64,000 nucleotides of DNA from Aedes albopictus (GCF_035046485.1 NC_085137.1:447148334-447212333); one strand, 5' to 3'; positions 19,515 to 29,830 are shown, numbered from the stretch's first letter. Numbers and translations are program-made. Notes: generated by a model not told the origin, from the letters alone.

Positions 19515-20678
19515 ATGGATTGTAATAAGAACGACACGGCGAAGAACACTCCGAGAGGCGACCCCAGCGATGCGCGAGCAGCGAGGATAATAGAGCTCGA
19601 ATTGGAATATTTGCAGAGAGAATGTACGATCAAACTAAAAGCCATAGCCGAACGAGAAGCTGTTGAGCTAGCGCTTGCCCGAAAAAGTTATAATCTGATG
19701 CGGTCCCGATTACAACTTGAAAATGCCGATGATTCTGATAACGAAACCAGTTGCAGTACGATCACATCAGACGGGGAGGCTGTTCTAGACAGTGCAGATG
19801 AAATTTCAGCACCAGCTCCCTTTCAGTTTGTTCCATCAAATTCACCACTGCCGTCGAAATGTTCCCCAACGCCCGAACAGGTATGCGCTCGCCAAGTGAT
19901 GACAATGGATTTACCTACCTTCGCGGGGAATCCTGAAGAATGGCCTGTTTTCTTCAGCCAATATAGGAATACAACAGCAGCATGCGGCTACAGTAATGCT
20001 GAAAATCTGGTGAGGTTACAACGATGTTTGAGAGGGCAAGCTCTGGAGTATGTACGAAGCCGTTTACTACTTCCCGAGTTGGTGCCGAAAGTGATAGCTA
20101 CGTTGGAAATGTTATATGGGCGCCCTACCGTTATCATAAATTCATTGATAAATAAGACCCGAGCAATGCCGTCTCCTGAGATCGAACGTTTGGAAACCGT
20201 TATCGATTATGGAATGGCAATCCAAAATCTAGTGGATCATCTGAAGGCAATGAATCTACAAGAACATCTACGAAACCCAACTCTCTTGCAGGAGCTAGAG
20301 GGTAAGCTTCCGAGTGAAATGCGGCTGAAATGGGCAAAATATAAACGGCAGCACTCTCCATCTTCATTGAAGACTCTGAATGAATTCATGGCAGAGATAG
20401 TAGAGGTGGCGTGCGAGGTTACTTTTACTGGGTCGAACCTATCAACTGTGCAGGTACAGGACGATGAGTTGCAGCTAGACGCGGCTTCGGAATCGAATTT
20501 GGCAACAGAAAATCAGACACGAAAATGTTTCATTTGTAGGGCCCGATATCATAGTGTTCAGGACTGTAACGAGTTTAAGTCGTATGATGTTTGCCGTCGA
20601 TGGACTCTAGTAGGAGAATTGAAATTGTGTCGATGTTGTTTAGGTCGTCATTCCACTAGAGTTTGTCAAAATGCGTAA
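19515..20678 (+). CDS. BEL/Pao Gag polyprotein (387 aa)
   Basis: The ATG at 19515 lies 45 bp after the 5' LTR. Residues 25-75 are charged and helical, and ~75-120 are acidic and low complexity. From MDLPTFAGNPEEWPVFFSQY (about residue 131) the typical BEL/Pao capsid-like region follows, with RLQRCLRGQA, LEMLYGRP and ELEGKLP landmarks (the DUF1759-type domain). The C-terminus carries the cysteine/histidine cluster CFICRARYHSVQDC and a second group CRCCLGRH, as in BEL gag nucleic-acid-binding regions. The ORF stops at 20676-20678, but the family sequence continues in another frame. Gag would form the particle that packages element RNA; retention of gag with loss of pol recalls gag-only terminal-repeat elements described in plants. 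Confidence 0.85.
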   Translation: MDCNKNDTAKNTPRGDPSDARAARIIELELEYLQRECTIKLKAIAEREAVELALARKSYNLMRSRLQLENADDSDNETSCSTITSDGEAVLDSADEISAPAPFQFVPSNSPLPSKCSPTPEQVCARQVMTMDLPTFAGNPEEWPVFFSQYRNTTAACGYSNAENLVRLQRCLRGQALEYVRSRLLLPELVPKVIATLEMLYGRPTVIINSLINKTRAMPSPEIERLETVIDYGMAIQNLVDHLKAMNLQEHLRNPTLLQELEGKLPSEMRLKWAKYKRQHSPSSLKTLNEFMAEIVEVACEVTFTGSNLSTVQVQDDELQLDAASESNLATENQTRKCFICRARYHSVQDCNEFKSYDVCRRWTLVGELKLCRCCLGRHSTRVCQNA

Positions 20679-20800
20679 TGCGTATGAGTGTGGAATAGAA
20701 AGATGTCAATTGTTGCACCATCCTTTGCTACATCAAAGCAGAGACCGATAGGGTAACCAGCGATGTGCACGCTCTGGAAATTTGTAGTAAAACTTCATAG
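20669..20800 (+). pseudogene. out-of-frame gag tail joined to a probable pol C-terminal scrap
   Basis: A second frame opening at the ATG at 20669 reads ECGIERCQLLHHPLLH, the CG..C...HHPLLH motif that normally follows the gag cysteine cluster in BEL elements; it stops at about 20747-20749. From about 20750 another frame reads RVTSDVHALEI and ends at 20800, close to the polypurine tract, where the end of pol would lie. The deletion joint of the missing pol is therefore about 20740-20755. The frame change at ~20670 could be a mutation or a programmed shift; the sequence does not decide. Confidence 0.55.
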
Positions 20801-20815
20801 AATATGTAGTGTTAC

Positions 20816-20826
20816 GGGGGTGGGAA
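20816..20826 (+). promoter_or_regulatory. polypurine tract of the BEL element
   Basis: GGGGGTGGGAA abuts the 3' LTR start at 20827, the expected position for plus-strand priming. Confidence 0.75.
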
Positions 20827-21127
20827 TGTTGGCGCGCCAAGTTGGGCTGGCAACCCTATCAATAACTTAGCGCAAATAATAACTCAGTAGGCACAACAGT
20901 GCATTGTTTCGAAGTAGTTTAGCGGAGAAGATCGAAGTAGTTTGTAAATGGTTTGAAACCTACCGGAATAGAAACACTAAGATTTGTAAGTGAATTTACA
21001 TTAGTTTAGGAGAAATAATTAATGATGAATAAACTTGATTTCAGTTTGAGCTGATCAACCAAACAACGGTTTTATATCTGCTACAAAGAATTAGTGTCGT
21101 GATTGAATCACTCCCCGCGCTTCAACA
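20827..21127 (+). repeat. 3' LTR of the BEL element
   Basis: Same length and same sequence by eye as 19169-19469. It is followed by the target duplication GTCAT at 21128-21132. Confidence 0.9.
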
Positions 21128-21456
21128 GTCATATTTGAATGACGCCTAACATGGATAGCGTAGATATCAACAACCATGCGCCTCCATGTGTGCCTCAATC
21201 TTCTTGGAAACACTTGGCTGATAATAAAATCACCAGAAAACCTTAATTGCAAGCACGGAAAACCGGAAGTTGCCAATTTTCGTTGGGAAATCAAAAGATT
21301 TTCCGTGGGTTTGGCGACCTAGCTTCTAGAAGAATGTTTTATGTAAACATATCTTGACACCGTTCACCTATAGAAATGGTCAAGTCCCAAGCAGGAGTGA
21401 TTTTATGAGTTGGGCCATTTTACCCCATCTTGGCATTTTGGGCTCTGTTCCCCTAC

Positions 21457-22040
21457 CAAGCAGCGCCAGCATTGGGGGGGTTCGAGGCTGAGAAAAAGCT
21501 AGGTTCATATTTTGTTGTGTAACATAACATTCCAGGAAGCCGGTGCCAAACCCTTTGAACTCCTAAAACGCAGTGGAACCGGATATGAACACGAAGCCGT
21601 TTTTTGTTGTTACGATCATTGCTACTGATGATAACTAGTCTGGGCGATGATGTTTCACGATGAAGGGGGTTCGTACACACAGCGTTTTTAGTTCGATTGG
21701 TTGGGTTTTGTGCTTTTTTACTCTCTTGGACCTAGGAGCTATTTACTTGGAGTGCGCTTATTGAGTACGGTTCTGCTGGCTCTGGTACAGTAATCTCCCG
21801 TGGTTTGAGGTTTCAACTTGGTTTACTTTCATTACTGATGATTATATATGCACGAGTTGGAAAATGTGAATAACTATGGACTATGTATAACAATAATAAT
21901 ACTTTTTGTTTCATCCTTTTTGATTCCTCCAAAGATTCCTTCAAGAATGAATTTAGGGATTCCACAAAAATTTTGTACAAAAAATCTTTTAGGAGTCCAT
22001 CCAATTGTTCCTTCAACAAGTAATTAGTCTAAAAATTAGT
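21457..22040. other. no gene recognised
   Basis: Unique-looking DNA that becomes rich in GGATTCCT/GAATTCC words after about 21900, leading into the array that follows. The ORF at 21813-22019 on the minus strand is part of the array edge. Confidence 0.4.
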
Positions 22041-23627
22041 GCAGATGTGGATTTCTTCAGGTTTTTTTTATCCAGGTATTCCTACAGAAATTCTTCCGGA
22101 AATTCGCTAAGAAAACTCTTGGAATTCCTCATGGAATTACTTTCGGGATTCCTCATGGGGTTTCTTCAGAAATTCCTCCGAGAATTCCTCCAGGAATTCA
22201 CCCGAGAATTCCTTCGGGGTTTTTTTTTCAGGATCTCAAGACTCTCGCGATTATTTTAAAAATGCCCCCAAGCACTCTTTTTGGGACTCCTTCAGCAATT
22301 CCTTCTGGAATTCTTTCAAAATCTCCTCCAGGAACTGCTTGAAGATTTCCTTAGGGATTCTTCTTGGCATTGCGTTTGAGATTCCTCCTGGGGTTTCTTC
22401 AGGAACTCCTCCAGGGATTCCTTCAGCAATTGCTACAGGGATTCCTCCAAGAGTTCGTCTACGTACTCTTTTCAGGATTCCTTCAGGATTTCTTCAAGAA
22501 TTCCAACTATTTCTTCAATACTTCCTCCTGGGATTTCTTCAGAAACTCCTTCTCTGGAATTCCCTCAGAAATTGATCCTTAGGTTTCTTCCTGGGATTCC
22601 TTCGGGAATTTCTCAAGGGATTGTTCCAGGAATCCTCTGAGAATTCCTTCAGGGATTCGTTTAAAAATTCGTACAGGAATTCGTTCAGGAATCCCTCTAA
22701 AAATTCCGCTAGAGATTCCTGTAGCAATTCTGCCAGAGGTTCCTCCAGATATTTCTCTGGAGATACCTCCAGGAATTCCTCTAGGGATTCTACCTGAAAG
22801 TTCTCCAGTGATTGTTCAAGAAATTCCTCCAGACATTACTCCAGAAATTCCTCTGGAGATTTTTCAAGAAATTTGTCTAGAGATTCCTCCAGCAATTAAT
22901 ACAGGTATATCTACAGAAATTTCTTCCTCTATGGAATTCTCTAGGAATTCCTCCAAGAATTCTTTTGGGAATACCTTCTTGCATTATATCAAGAATTCAC
23001 TAGGGATTCCTGCATGAATTTCTCCTGTGAGGAATTCCTCCAAAGATTTCTTCAAGAATTCCCCAGGAAATCCTCCAGGGATTCCTTCAGAAGGAATTGT
23101 TCCCTGATTTTTTTTTTCCAGGAATTATTAAAGATATTCCTCCAGGCATTCCATCCAAGCATTTCCTTAGAGACTCTTCCAGGAATTCCACCAAGAAGAC
23201 CTCTAGAATTGCTACAGCAATTCTTCGGGGATCTTTTCCCGAAAATCCTCCAGGAATTCCTTCAGAAGTTCGTTCAAGAATTTCTTCAGAAACTCCTCTA
23301 GGATTTTTTCTAGGGATTCCGCCAGGGTTTCCTCCAGAAATCTACCCAGGAGTTTCTCCTCCAGGAATTCCTTCAAGTATTCATTCAGAGATTTCTCCAG
23401 GAATTATTTCACGGACTCCTTCAGAAATTCCACCAGACAGTCCTCCAGGAATTTACCAGTAATTCCTACAGGGTTCCCTGTAATGACTCTTCCAGAGATT
23501 CCTCCAGGAATTCTTCCAAAGATTCCTCCAGTAATTCATCCAGATATTCCTCTAAGAATTCCCTTAGGAATTTCTTCAGACATTTCTCCAGGGATTCCTG
23601 ATATTCATCCAGGAATTATTCTAAGAT

Positions 23628-24157
23628 TAGTTCTGCGGCAGTGATGATGATGGTTTCCATTCATTGTAGCACGGTACAAAGCCCGATAGCAATGGGCTGT
23701 CCATCCAATGTGATTAGATCAAGCAGAACATTATAATTATACAACCAAAATCATACAATTATATATAGTGCAAGCTTTTGCATTGGAGGATGCCCCAATG
23801 AATGTGAAAAAGAAGAATCTGTCATTCTCCACATAAAAGTTATAATAAGAAGTTGGCATCTCCACTCTTCCCAACCATTATGTTTCGACTGACAGCTCTT
23901 ATTTCCCTCCACTCTCAAAAATAGTTGTTTTATACCAAATGTTTTATAATATCAAAAAAGTATCATATCATAGTTTTCCCTCATAACCTACCTATTTTTC
24001 TCGTTCATGAATGGAATACTTACTTATTGATTGTAAGTATACAAAAACTAAGACCCATCTTATTTTACAAAAAAAGCAAGCACAACAACATAAGCAGGAA
24101 CGAACTCACCGGAAATAATATATGAAATGCCAAACAGAGGAATAGTTCTGCGGCAGT
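23628..24157. mobile_element. ~500-bp insertion bounded by a 15-bp direct repeat
   Basis: TAGTTCTGCGGCAGT occurs at 23628-23642 and 24143-24157. The DNA between is not array-like: it starts GATGATGATGG and holds a non-repetitive AT-rich body. A 15-bp flank and a short triplet tail would fit a LINE/SINE-type insertion in minus orientation. I do not recognise the body. Confidence 0.4.
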
Positions 24158-24159
24158 AC

Positions 24160-24399
24160 CCCAAAAATTTGGCACTACCCCATTTGGCATAACGCTATTT
24201 TGCAAAATGCCATTTTGCATAATGCCATTTAGCATATAGGCCATTTGGCATAAAGCCGTTTGGAATCATACGAGGAACAGCCGCCTTGGTAAGAATGTGC
24301 ATAATCCTTGTTATGCCAAATGGCCATTATACAAAATAGCCGTTATGTCAAATGGATTTTATGCCAAAATGCATTATGTCAAATGGGGTAGAGCCAAAA
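24160..24399. mobile_element. hairpin-forming element built from CATTTGGCATAA words
   Basis: The left half repeats GCCATTTGGCATAA-like words (about 24178-24265) and the right half repeats the complement (TTATGCCAAATGGCC, about 24310-24395). The outer ends (GGCACTACCCCATTTGGCAT and ATGTCAAATGGGGTAGAGCC) form an inverted pair of about 25 bases. It would fold on itself. Confidence 0.6.
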
Positions 24400-25729
24400 A
24401 TTCCTCTAGGGATTTCTCCATGAATTCTTACTGGAATTCCGCCAGGAATTTGTCCAGATCCAGAAGTACCTGCAGGCATTCCTCCAGAAATTTCTTCAGG
24501 GATTTCTCCAGGATATTTGTTTCAAGAACTCTCCAGGGATTCTCCCAAGAATTTCACCAGAAGTTTCTCAAAGAATTGCTCCAGACATTTCTCTAGAGGT
24601 TTCTTCAGAAATTTATCCAGGGGTTCCTCCCAGAATTCTTCTAGGGAATCCTTCAGGAATTTATCCAGGGCTTCCTCCAGGATTTCCCCTAGGGTTTGCT
24701 CCAGGAATTCATCCAGAAGTTTCTGTGATTTGTCCTGGAATTCCTTCAGAGATTTCTCCAGGGTTTCCTCCAGGTATTCCTGCAGCAATTCTTCCAGGAA
24801 TTTCTTTAGGAATTCCTCCACAGATTCATCCAGGGATTTGTCTAGAAATTTATCGAGAGAATACTCCAGGAATTCGTCCAGGAATTTCTCCAGGGATCAC
24901 GTCAGGAATTTGTCCAGAAGTTCCTACAGGATTTCCTTCAGAGATTTTTCTAGTAATTGCTTCATGGATTTTTAAAGGAAATCCTCCAAAAATTTCTCCA
25001 AGAAATCCTCTACAAATTTCTCCAGGAGTTCGTCCAAAAATTGCTCGAAGGATTCCTCCACAAATTTGTCTAGGAATTCCTCCCGGGATTCATACAGCGA
25101 TTTCTTCAGAAATTTCCCCAAGGATTCCTCTTATATTTGCTCTAAAGATTCCTCCAGGAATTCATCCAGGGATTCCTACATGTATACTTCCAGAAATTCC
25201 TCCAGGAATTCCTACAGGAATTCCTCTAGGGATTTCTCCTGGAATTTTTCTAGGGATTTCTCCTGGAATTCGTTCAGGGATTGCTCTAGGATTTCTTTCA
25301 GATTTCTCCAGGCATACCTGTAGTGATTCTCGAAATTCTCTCTGGAAAAACTTTTTCAGGGGCTCGGTCAGATATTTCAGAAATCCGTTTATCTTGTTTT
25401 CCAAGGATTCACCCATAAATTTTTCCATAGATAACTGAAGATGTTTTGAATTACCTGAAGGCTTTCTAGAAGAATTCCTCCAGCGATTTGTTTTGGAATA
25501 CTTAAAGATAATTTTATAGGGATACGGTAGTCTGGAAATTTTCCAAGAAGTTTTCCAGGATTTTATTCACAATTGTCTCCGAGAAATCTTCAAGAAGTTC
25601 GTCCAAAGATTTATTTAGGAATCCGTCCATGAATTCCTCCAACAATACCTCCTGTGGCTCCTGCTAAGGAGTTTCTTCAGAAATTCGTCCTGCAGTTCTT
25701 TCAGGAATATATCCTGTTATTCTATTATG

Positions 25730-25785
25730 GTCACTGTGACTTACTTTAAATATATAAGTACTTACATGCTAGAAGCTCTTTCTGA
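25730..25785. mobile_element. core fragment of the hairpin MITE of 27859-28034
   Basis: GGTCACTGTGACTTACTT, a ~20-bp spacer and ACTTACATGCTAGAAG match the centre of the hairpin at 27859-28034. Reverse-complemented, they match 58700-58750 even more closely. Confidence 0.55.
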
Positions 25786-26280
25786 CATTTCTTCAGGAAA
25801 TTTTTCAGGAATTAACCCTGAGAAGACACTTTCGGATTTCTCTCTGAGTTTCCTCCCGAAATTTTTCTAGAAAATGCATCATAAATTCCTCTAAGAATTG
25901 ATTTTTAATTTCATCCGGACTTTTTTTTATACATTCCAGCTATTCGTCCTGGAATTCCATGAGGTGAATTCTAGGAGTTTTCAAAGAATTCCATCTCTCT
26001 AGGGATGTCTCTAGGGATATTCTTTCAGAAATTCTTACAAGGACACCTCGAGGGTTTCCTCCAGTAATAGTTTCAAGGCTTTTACGAGAATACCTTCAAA
26101 AATTCTTCCAAGAATCCTTCCGGGAATACGTCAATTGACATTTGTCTAAGATTATTTTCTGAGATGAGTATATAAAACGCTTTTCGAAAAACTCTGGCAA
26201 GAATATACTCGGGACAATACAACTGATGGTTTATTCTTAGATGAATAGAGATCCATATCCATTCAAGATTGCTAATAAGA

Positions 26281-26681
26281 CTTGGTATTTATCGGCTTTC
26301 AATCGCAGAAAAGCGTTGATTGTTATAGATCATTGCCAACGTTTCGATCCTGTGGTTGAGATCTTCATCAGGGCTCGATGTGAATCAACTTGTTGAGAAT
26401 CGTGTACACGGTGGAATGTTGTTTTTTGTTTTGCACCGCACTTGTTTCATTGGAAACTAGCACCGCGATTAAAATGGTGGGTGGGTACACAGTTCGGGTC
26501 ACAATACTTGGCACTTTGGGAACACATCTGTTCGTGCTGGCCGAGATGAAGTTAATTTGTTTGAAAGTTTGGAAGCTGATTCACTTCGAGCCCTGATGAA
26601 GATCCCAACCACATGATCGAAACGTTGGCAATGATCTAAAATAATCAACGCTTTTCTGTGACAAAGCCGAAAAATACCAAG
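26281..26681. mobile_element. foldback element with ~105-bp inverted arms
   Basis: The left arm from CTTGGTATTTATCGGCTTTC is repeated inverted at the right (ending GCCGAAAAATACCAAG at 26681), including AAAGCGTTGATT, GATCATTGCCAACGTTTCG and CTTCATCAGGGCTCGA. The middle (~190 bp) has only a small ORF of no known family. Both flanks contain TTGCTAATAAG (about 26267 and 26718), perhaps an older duplication. Confidence 0.75.
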
Positions 26682-26699
26682 TTTTACGCAAACCCATTC

Positions 26700-27419
26700 A
26701 TACCCCGTAGAACATTGCTAATAAGCTTACTGAAAAAACTTCAGTTAGTCATAAAAAACATTATGTAGACATTTACAAAAAATCTTCGAATGGGTTTCCA
26801 CCCAACTAACAATGAATGCTGAAGAGTGAGATTATTAGCTGAACAATATTTGTTTAATGATGTCATAGGCTGTTCAACCTTTTAATCAACAATACTTAGA
26901 TGGCTGAATATCAAGCTGAATAGTATGTTATTCATCTGGGTAACCAGCTTTGAAACAAACACCAACATGCAGAATTAATCTGAATTTGTTGTTCGACCTT
27001 TAATCAAATATTTTTTGACAGCTGACTCAAACATGTTTTCGTGAAGTCCACATCGCTTCTTCTGCCTCAATACAGACTTAATTCAACTTATGTTCTTGAC
27101 TATTTAGACTCATACATTCCTAAACATCTCTTCTGGAAATAGACGCAGCTAATAGTAAAAATAGGCTCACGAAAGTGTTTTAATTTTATTATAAACAATT
27201 AATAAATTTAGCTAATTACTGATTAAGCGCATATCAAGCTTTAAATCAGCTTTCCAATGAACCTCAAATCAGCTAAAGGTTGAATAGAATCACCAAATCT
27301 AGATGTTCAGGAGCTGAATAAAGGATTGTTCCTCTTGTGCTCAGCTTTTGTTCAAATGAAGGCTGATTTAAAATAGTTGGAGAAACGTTTGTACAGCATC
27401 AAATTTTTACCTGGGCATT
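26700..27419. other. repetitive-looking AT-rich DNA, no gene
   Basis: Words such as AGCTGAATA, GGTTGAATAGAATC and CAACCTTTAATCAA recur in both orientations around 26880-27370, hinting at another decayed TIR element. Boundaries could not be fixed. Confidence 0.3.
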
Positions 27420-28130
27420 GTGTTCTACTGGATAAAATTTTGAAAGAAATCGTGCAGAAAATTCTGGATTAGTCCTAAGCAAAGTCTGGATTAGTCATAA
27501 CTCAGGTACGGAGAAAAACCGTATCTTGAAAATTTTGCAGAATGTAGCTTATAAAATTTGCTTTCAAAAATATATTTTTTTTTTTGGGAATTTTTCCAGA
27601 CTTCGAAAATAGTTTTTCCGACTTTTCCTACCGATTTTCCTTAACAGTGAAAAAATTGAGGAAAACAATTTCTATTTTGTATTTTTTTTTAAATTGCTGA
27701 GACAATTTGCTTATGATTTCACAAACAAAACAGAAATGTGTCTATGATGCTTTATTCTTGAGTTATGGTTTTCCAAAGTAAGTGGTGTCTGTGGAAAATG
27801 TTTGTTTTTAGGCGACCCTGATTTTTTTTTTCAATTTAATTTATGTTCTTATATATATCCCAAGTAACACACTTGTCACCGAAGAGTCACGGCGGCGCAG
27901 GTTTTTGTTACGCAGAAGTCACTGTGACTTACTTCTAACAAATGAACTTACTTGCTAGAAGTAAGTCACAGTTACTTCTGCACAACAAAAACCTGCGCCG
28001 CCGTGACTCTTCGGTGACATGTGTGTTATTTGGGATGAATCCCACCTATGGAAAAAAAATCATTAATTCTGAGAACCTTCGTACCAATTTGTACGATAGT
28101 AAAAAAAATATCCCCACAGGCATTAATTCT
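27420..28130 (-). mobile_element. decayed half-copy of the palindromic element of 58780-59665
   Basis: In reverse complement the order CTGTGGGGATA, TTCTCAG, AAAAAATCAGGGTCGCCT, CACTTACTTTGGAAAACC, CATAACTCAAGAATAAAGCAT follows the left arm of the 58.8-kb element closely. It is interrupted by the hairpin MITE at 27859-28034. Confidence 0.6.
27859..28034. mobile_element. hairpin MITE with ~80-bp arms, AT target duplication
   Basis: The left end CCCAAGTAACACAC and the right end GTGTGTTATTTGGG are inverted. The arms run inward through GTCACCGAAGAGTCACGGCG and CTGTGACTTACTTCT with very few mismatches, leaving a ~15-base loop. AT flanks both ends (27857-27858 and 28035-28036). It sits inside a copy of another repeat, whose interrupted text confirms the insertion. 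Confidence 0.8.
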
Positions 28131-28339
28131 GGTTTATCATATTTCCAAACAAAAGTAACAGACTAAATTACATATACCATTTTAGGCAATGATCTTGTGA
28201 AGTGTGACTAGTTGAGAATAGTCTCCAATAACTATCAATTGACATGACTGTACTTCGTTTTTGATCAGCGTCTTTGGAATAAATAGCTTTTGTAAAAAAA
28301 TCTAACTAATTCACCTAGCGGCAATGGCACCTTTTCTCG

Positions 28340-28775
28340 TGCCTTTAAAAACCCATTTCAAGTGACATGTTGATGAATATCGTGCTTTCCTATGATAAAC
28401 AAAATCGATTTCATGGCACTAGAAATCACATCGTTCATCTGGCTTTCGATGTTTAGGCCTGAAACTCTTAGAAAAAGCCACAATCTTGAATTTTGAGCCG
28501 CCATTTTGGATGCAAGTCCGCCACCTTGGAAATTCTGGTCGTTATTTTTTAACTTGCCCATATCAAATATACCCATATTTCATAGTTTAAGGGCCTAAAA
28601 CTCCATTGATCAGACACCATCTTGAATTTTGAGCCTCCACCTTGGATTTTAGACCGCCATCGTGGATATTATGGCCACCATTTCATCTTCCTCATACCAA
28701 ATACACCTATATTGCATGGTTTTAGAGCCTAAAACGCAATTAAGCAGCCTCCATCTTGAATTTGGAGCCGCTATC
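28340..28775. repeat. degenerate repeat with CCGCCATCTTGAATTTTGAG words
   Basis: Words like GAGCCGCCATTTTGGAT, CACCATCTTGAATTTTGAGC and CCATCTTGAATTTGGAGC recur every ~40-120 bp together with GGCCTAAAAC. The series resumes after the TTAA element at 29400-29450, so that element was inserted into it. 28131-28339 shows nothing. Confidence 0.55.
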
Positions 28776-28779
28776 TTAA

Positions 28780-29395
28780 CCCTCTAATACCCAAATTTTT
28801 GATTTTGATCTAAATATCATTTTTCGTCATCTAAAATCGATTTAAATATGTTTTGGAAGATGATTCTTTTTAATTCTCGATTTCGTGAATTTCAGTTTTT
28901 GATTTTTCTAATTTTTATTTTTGAACATCCCCACACTTTTATATTTTTCCTGGAAGCCAATTTGGGAAACGGATTTTTTGAGATGAAAACATTTCGAGAT
29001 TTTATGATTATTGTTGAAATATTATTATTTTAAATTTTTTTCACAGAAAATTTTATTTTCCGTGTAGTTTTAAGGAAAATAATTTTAGAGTGTATTCAAT
29101 TCCCTTGAACTATTAAACAAGGATAGAATGATATGGGAAAAAATTAAAATATGTTAATTGTAGCGATTCAATACAAAATAAACAATGACTTCTAAACGGT
29201 GACTAAAACATCAATTTTTCAATGATTAAAAAAAAATGTAAATACGCTCTAAACTACACCAAAAACCATTTTGAGATATACAGAACAGTCCTAAATATTA
29301 GCCAAAAATATAAAAAAAATGGTTTTCCACGAAACAAAAATTACAAAAATGCTCAAACTATACCCCGTCTAAAGGCGGGATTGGGTATTAGAGGG
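28780..29395. mobile_element. piggyBac-like MITE, TTAA target duplication
   Basis: CCCTCTAATACCCAA at the left and TTGGGTATTAGAGGG at the right are perfect inverted ends, flanked by TTAA at 28776-28779 and 29396-29399. It is 616 bp, AT-rich. The ORFs inside are short and of no known family. TTAA plus CCC ends fit the piggyBac superfamily. Confidence 0.75.
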
Positions 29396-29559
29396 TTAAA
29401 TATTAGGCCGCCATTTTGAATTTTGGGCCAATATCGTGGAATTTCTGGTCTCCACTGTTGATTCCCCCACAAAATTCGTCAACAATGCTGAAGGTTACAC
29501 AAATAGCCGCAGTTTGATGGGGCTTGGTTCAGTTTCATATACGATCAGTTCTACCGGTG

Positions 29560-29830
29560 CTGGTCCAGATCACTGAAACGGCCATAACTCCGGAACGCTT
29601 TGACCGATCCGGACCATTTATTTTTAATAGCAAACAATGCGGTAAAATTCCGGTTCGATTCTAGCTGTAATACGAAAAATCGGTCAATGGAAAGTGCCTT
29701 AAAAGTGAGCGACTTTTTTGTACACAGACATACATACACACATACACACACATACAGACACCACCTCAATTCGTCGAACTGAGTTGACTGGTATATGTGA
29801 CTTGACCGTCCGAGCCTTCTATCGAAAATT
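29560..29830 (+). repeat. interspersed repeat with a CA-rich tract
   Basis: The order GGAACGCTTTGACCGATCC, AAATCGGTCAATGGAAAGTG, GTACACAGACATACATACAC and GTCGAACTGAGTTGACTGG is one I associate with an abundant mosquito dispersed repeat. No ends were defined. The ORFs on both strands (29551-29782) are by-products. Confidence 0.45.

Larger units (their letters stand above)
19169..21127 (+). mobile_element. BEL/Pao LTR retrotransposon, gag-only internal-deletion derivative
   Basis: Two direct 301-bp LTRs (19169-19469 and 20827-21127) begin TGTTGGCGCGCC and end CTTCAACA. I see no difference between them by eye. The 5-bp target duplication GTCAT is at 19164-19168 and 21128-21132. The internal region is only 1357 bp: a gag ORF, a short out-of-frame continuation, a probable pol C-terminal scrap, and a polypurine tract. 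Protease, RT, RNase H and integrase are absent. BEL/Pao elements normally have ~5-6 kb interiors with a single gag-pol. This copy can only have moved with proteins supplied by a full-length relative. Matching LTRs and an intact duplication mean recent insertion. Confidence 0.88.
18201..21456. mobile_element. old inverted-repeat element hosting nested insertions
   Basis: The left end GTAGGGGAAAGTGGGGTAAG and the right end (...GGGGCTCTGTTCCCCTAC type, 21440-21456, preceded by TTTTACCCCATCTTGGC) are imperfect inverted copies. GTGGGGTAAGATGCCACTT recurs inside at about 19021. The unit now contains a Tc1/mariner-like MITE (18299-18896) and the BEL element (19169-21127). A related end is seen at 39181. 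Confidence 0.4.
22041..26150 (+). repeat. degenerate GGAATTCCTCCA array (Aedes-type short tandem repeat)
   Basis: The consensus 12-bp unit GGAATTCCTCCA recurs with 12-15 bp spacing over 4.1 kb, with many point changes and three inserted elements (23628-24157, 24160-24399, ~25730-25785). The unit contains the palindrome GGAATTCC. Because 12 is a multiple of three, the plus-strand frames give long IPPG/IPSG-like runs (for example 24725-25438) and charged EFLE runs on the minus strand; these are not proteins. The array at 59680-62790 has the same unit in the opposite orientation. Confidence 0.9.

Noticed and set aside
22041..26150. Proline/isoleucine-rich ORFs such as 24725-25438 resembling collagen- or antifreeze-like repeats
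   Set aside because: The 12-bp GGAATTCCTCCA unit preserves frame, so long ORFs are expected by chance; the units vary randomly with no sign of protein constraint.
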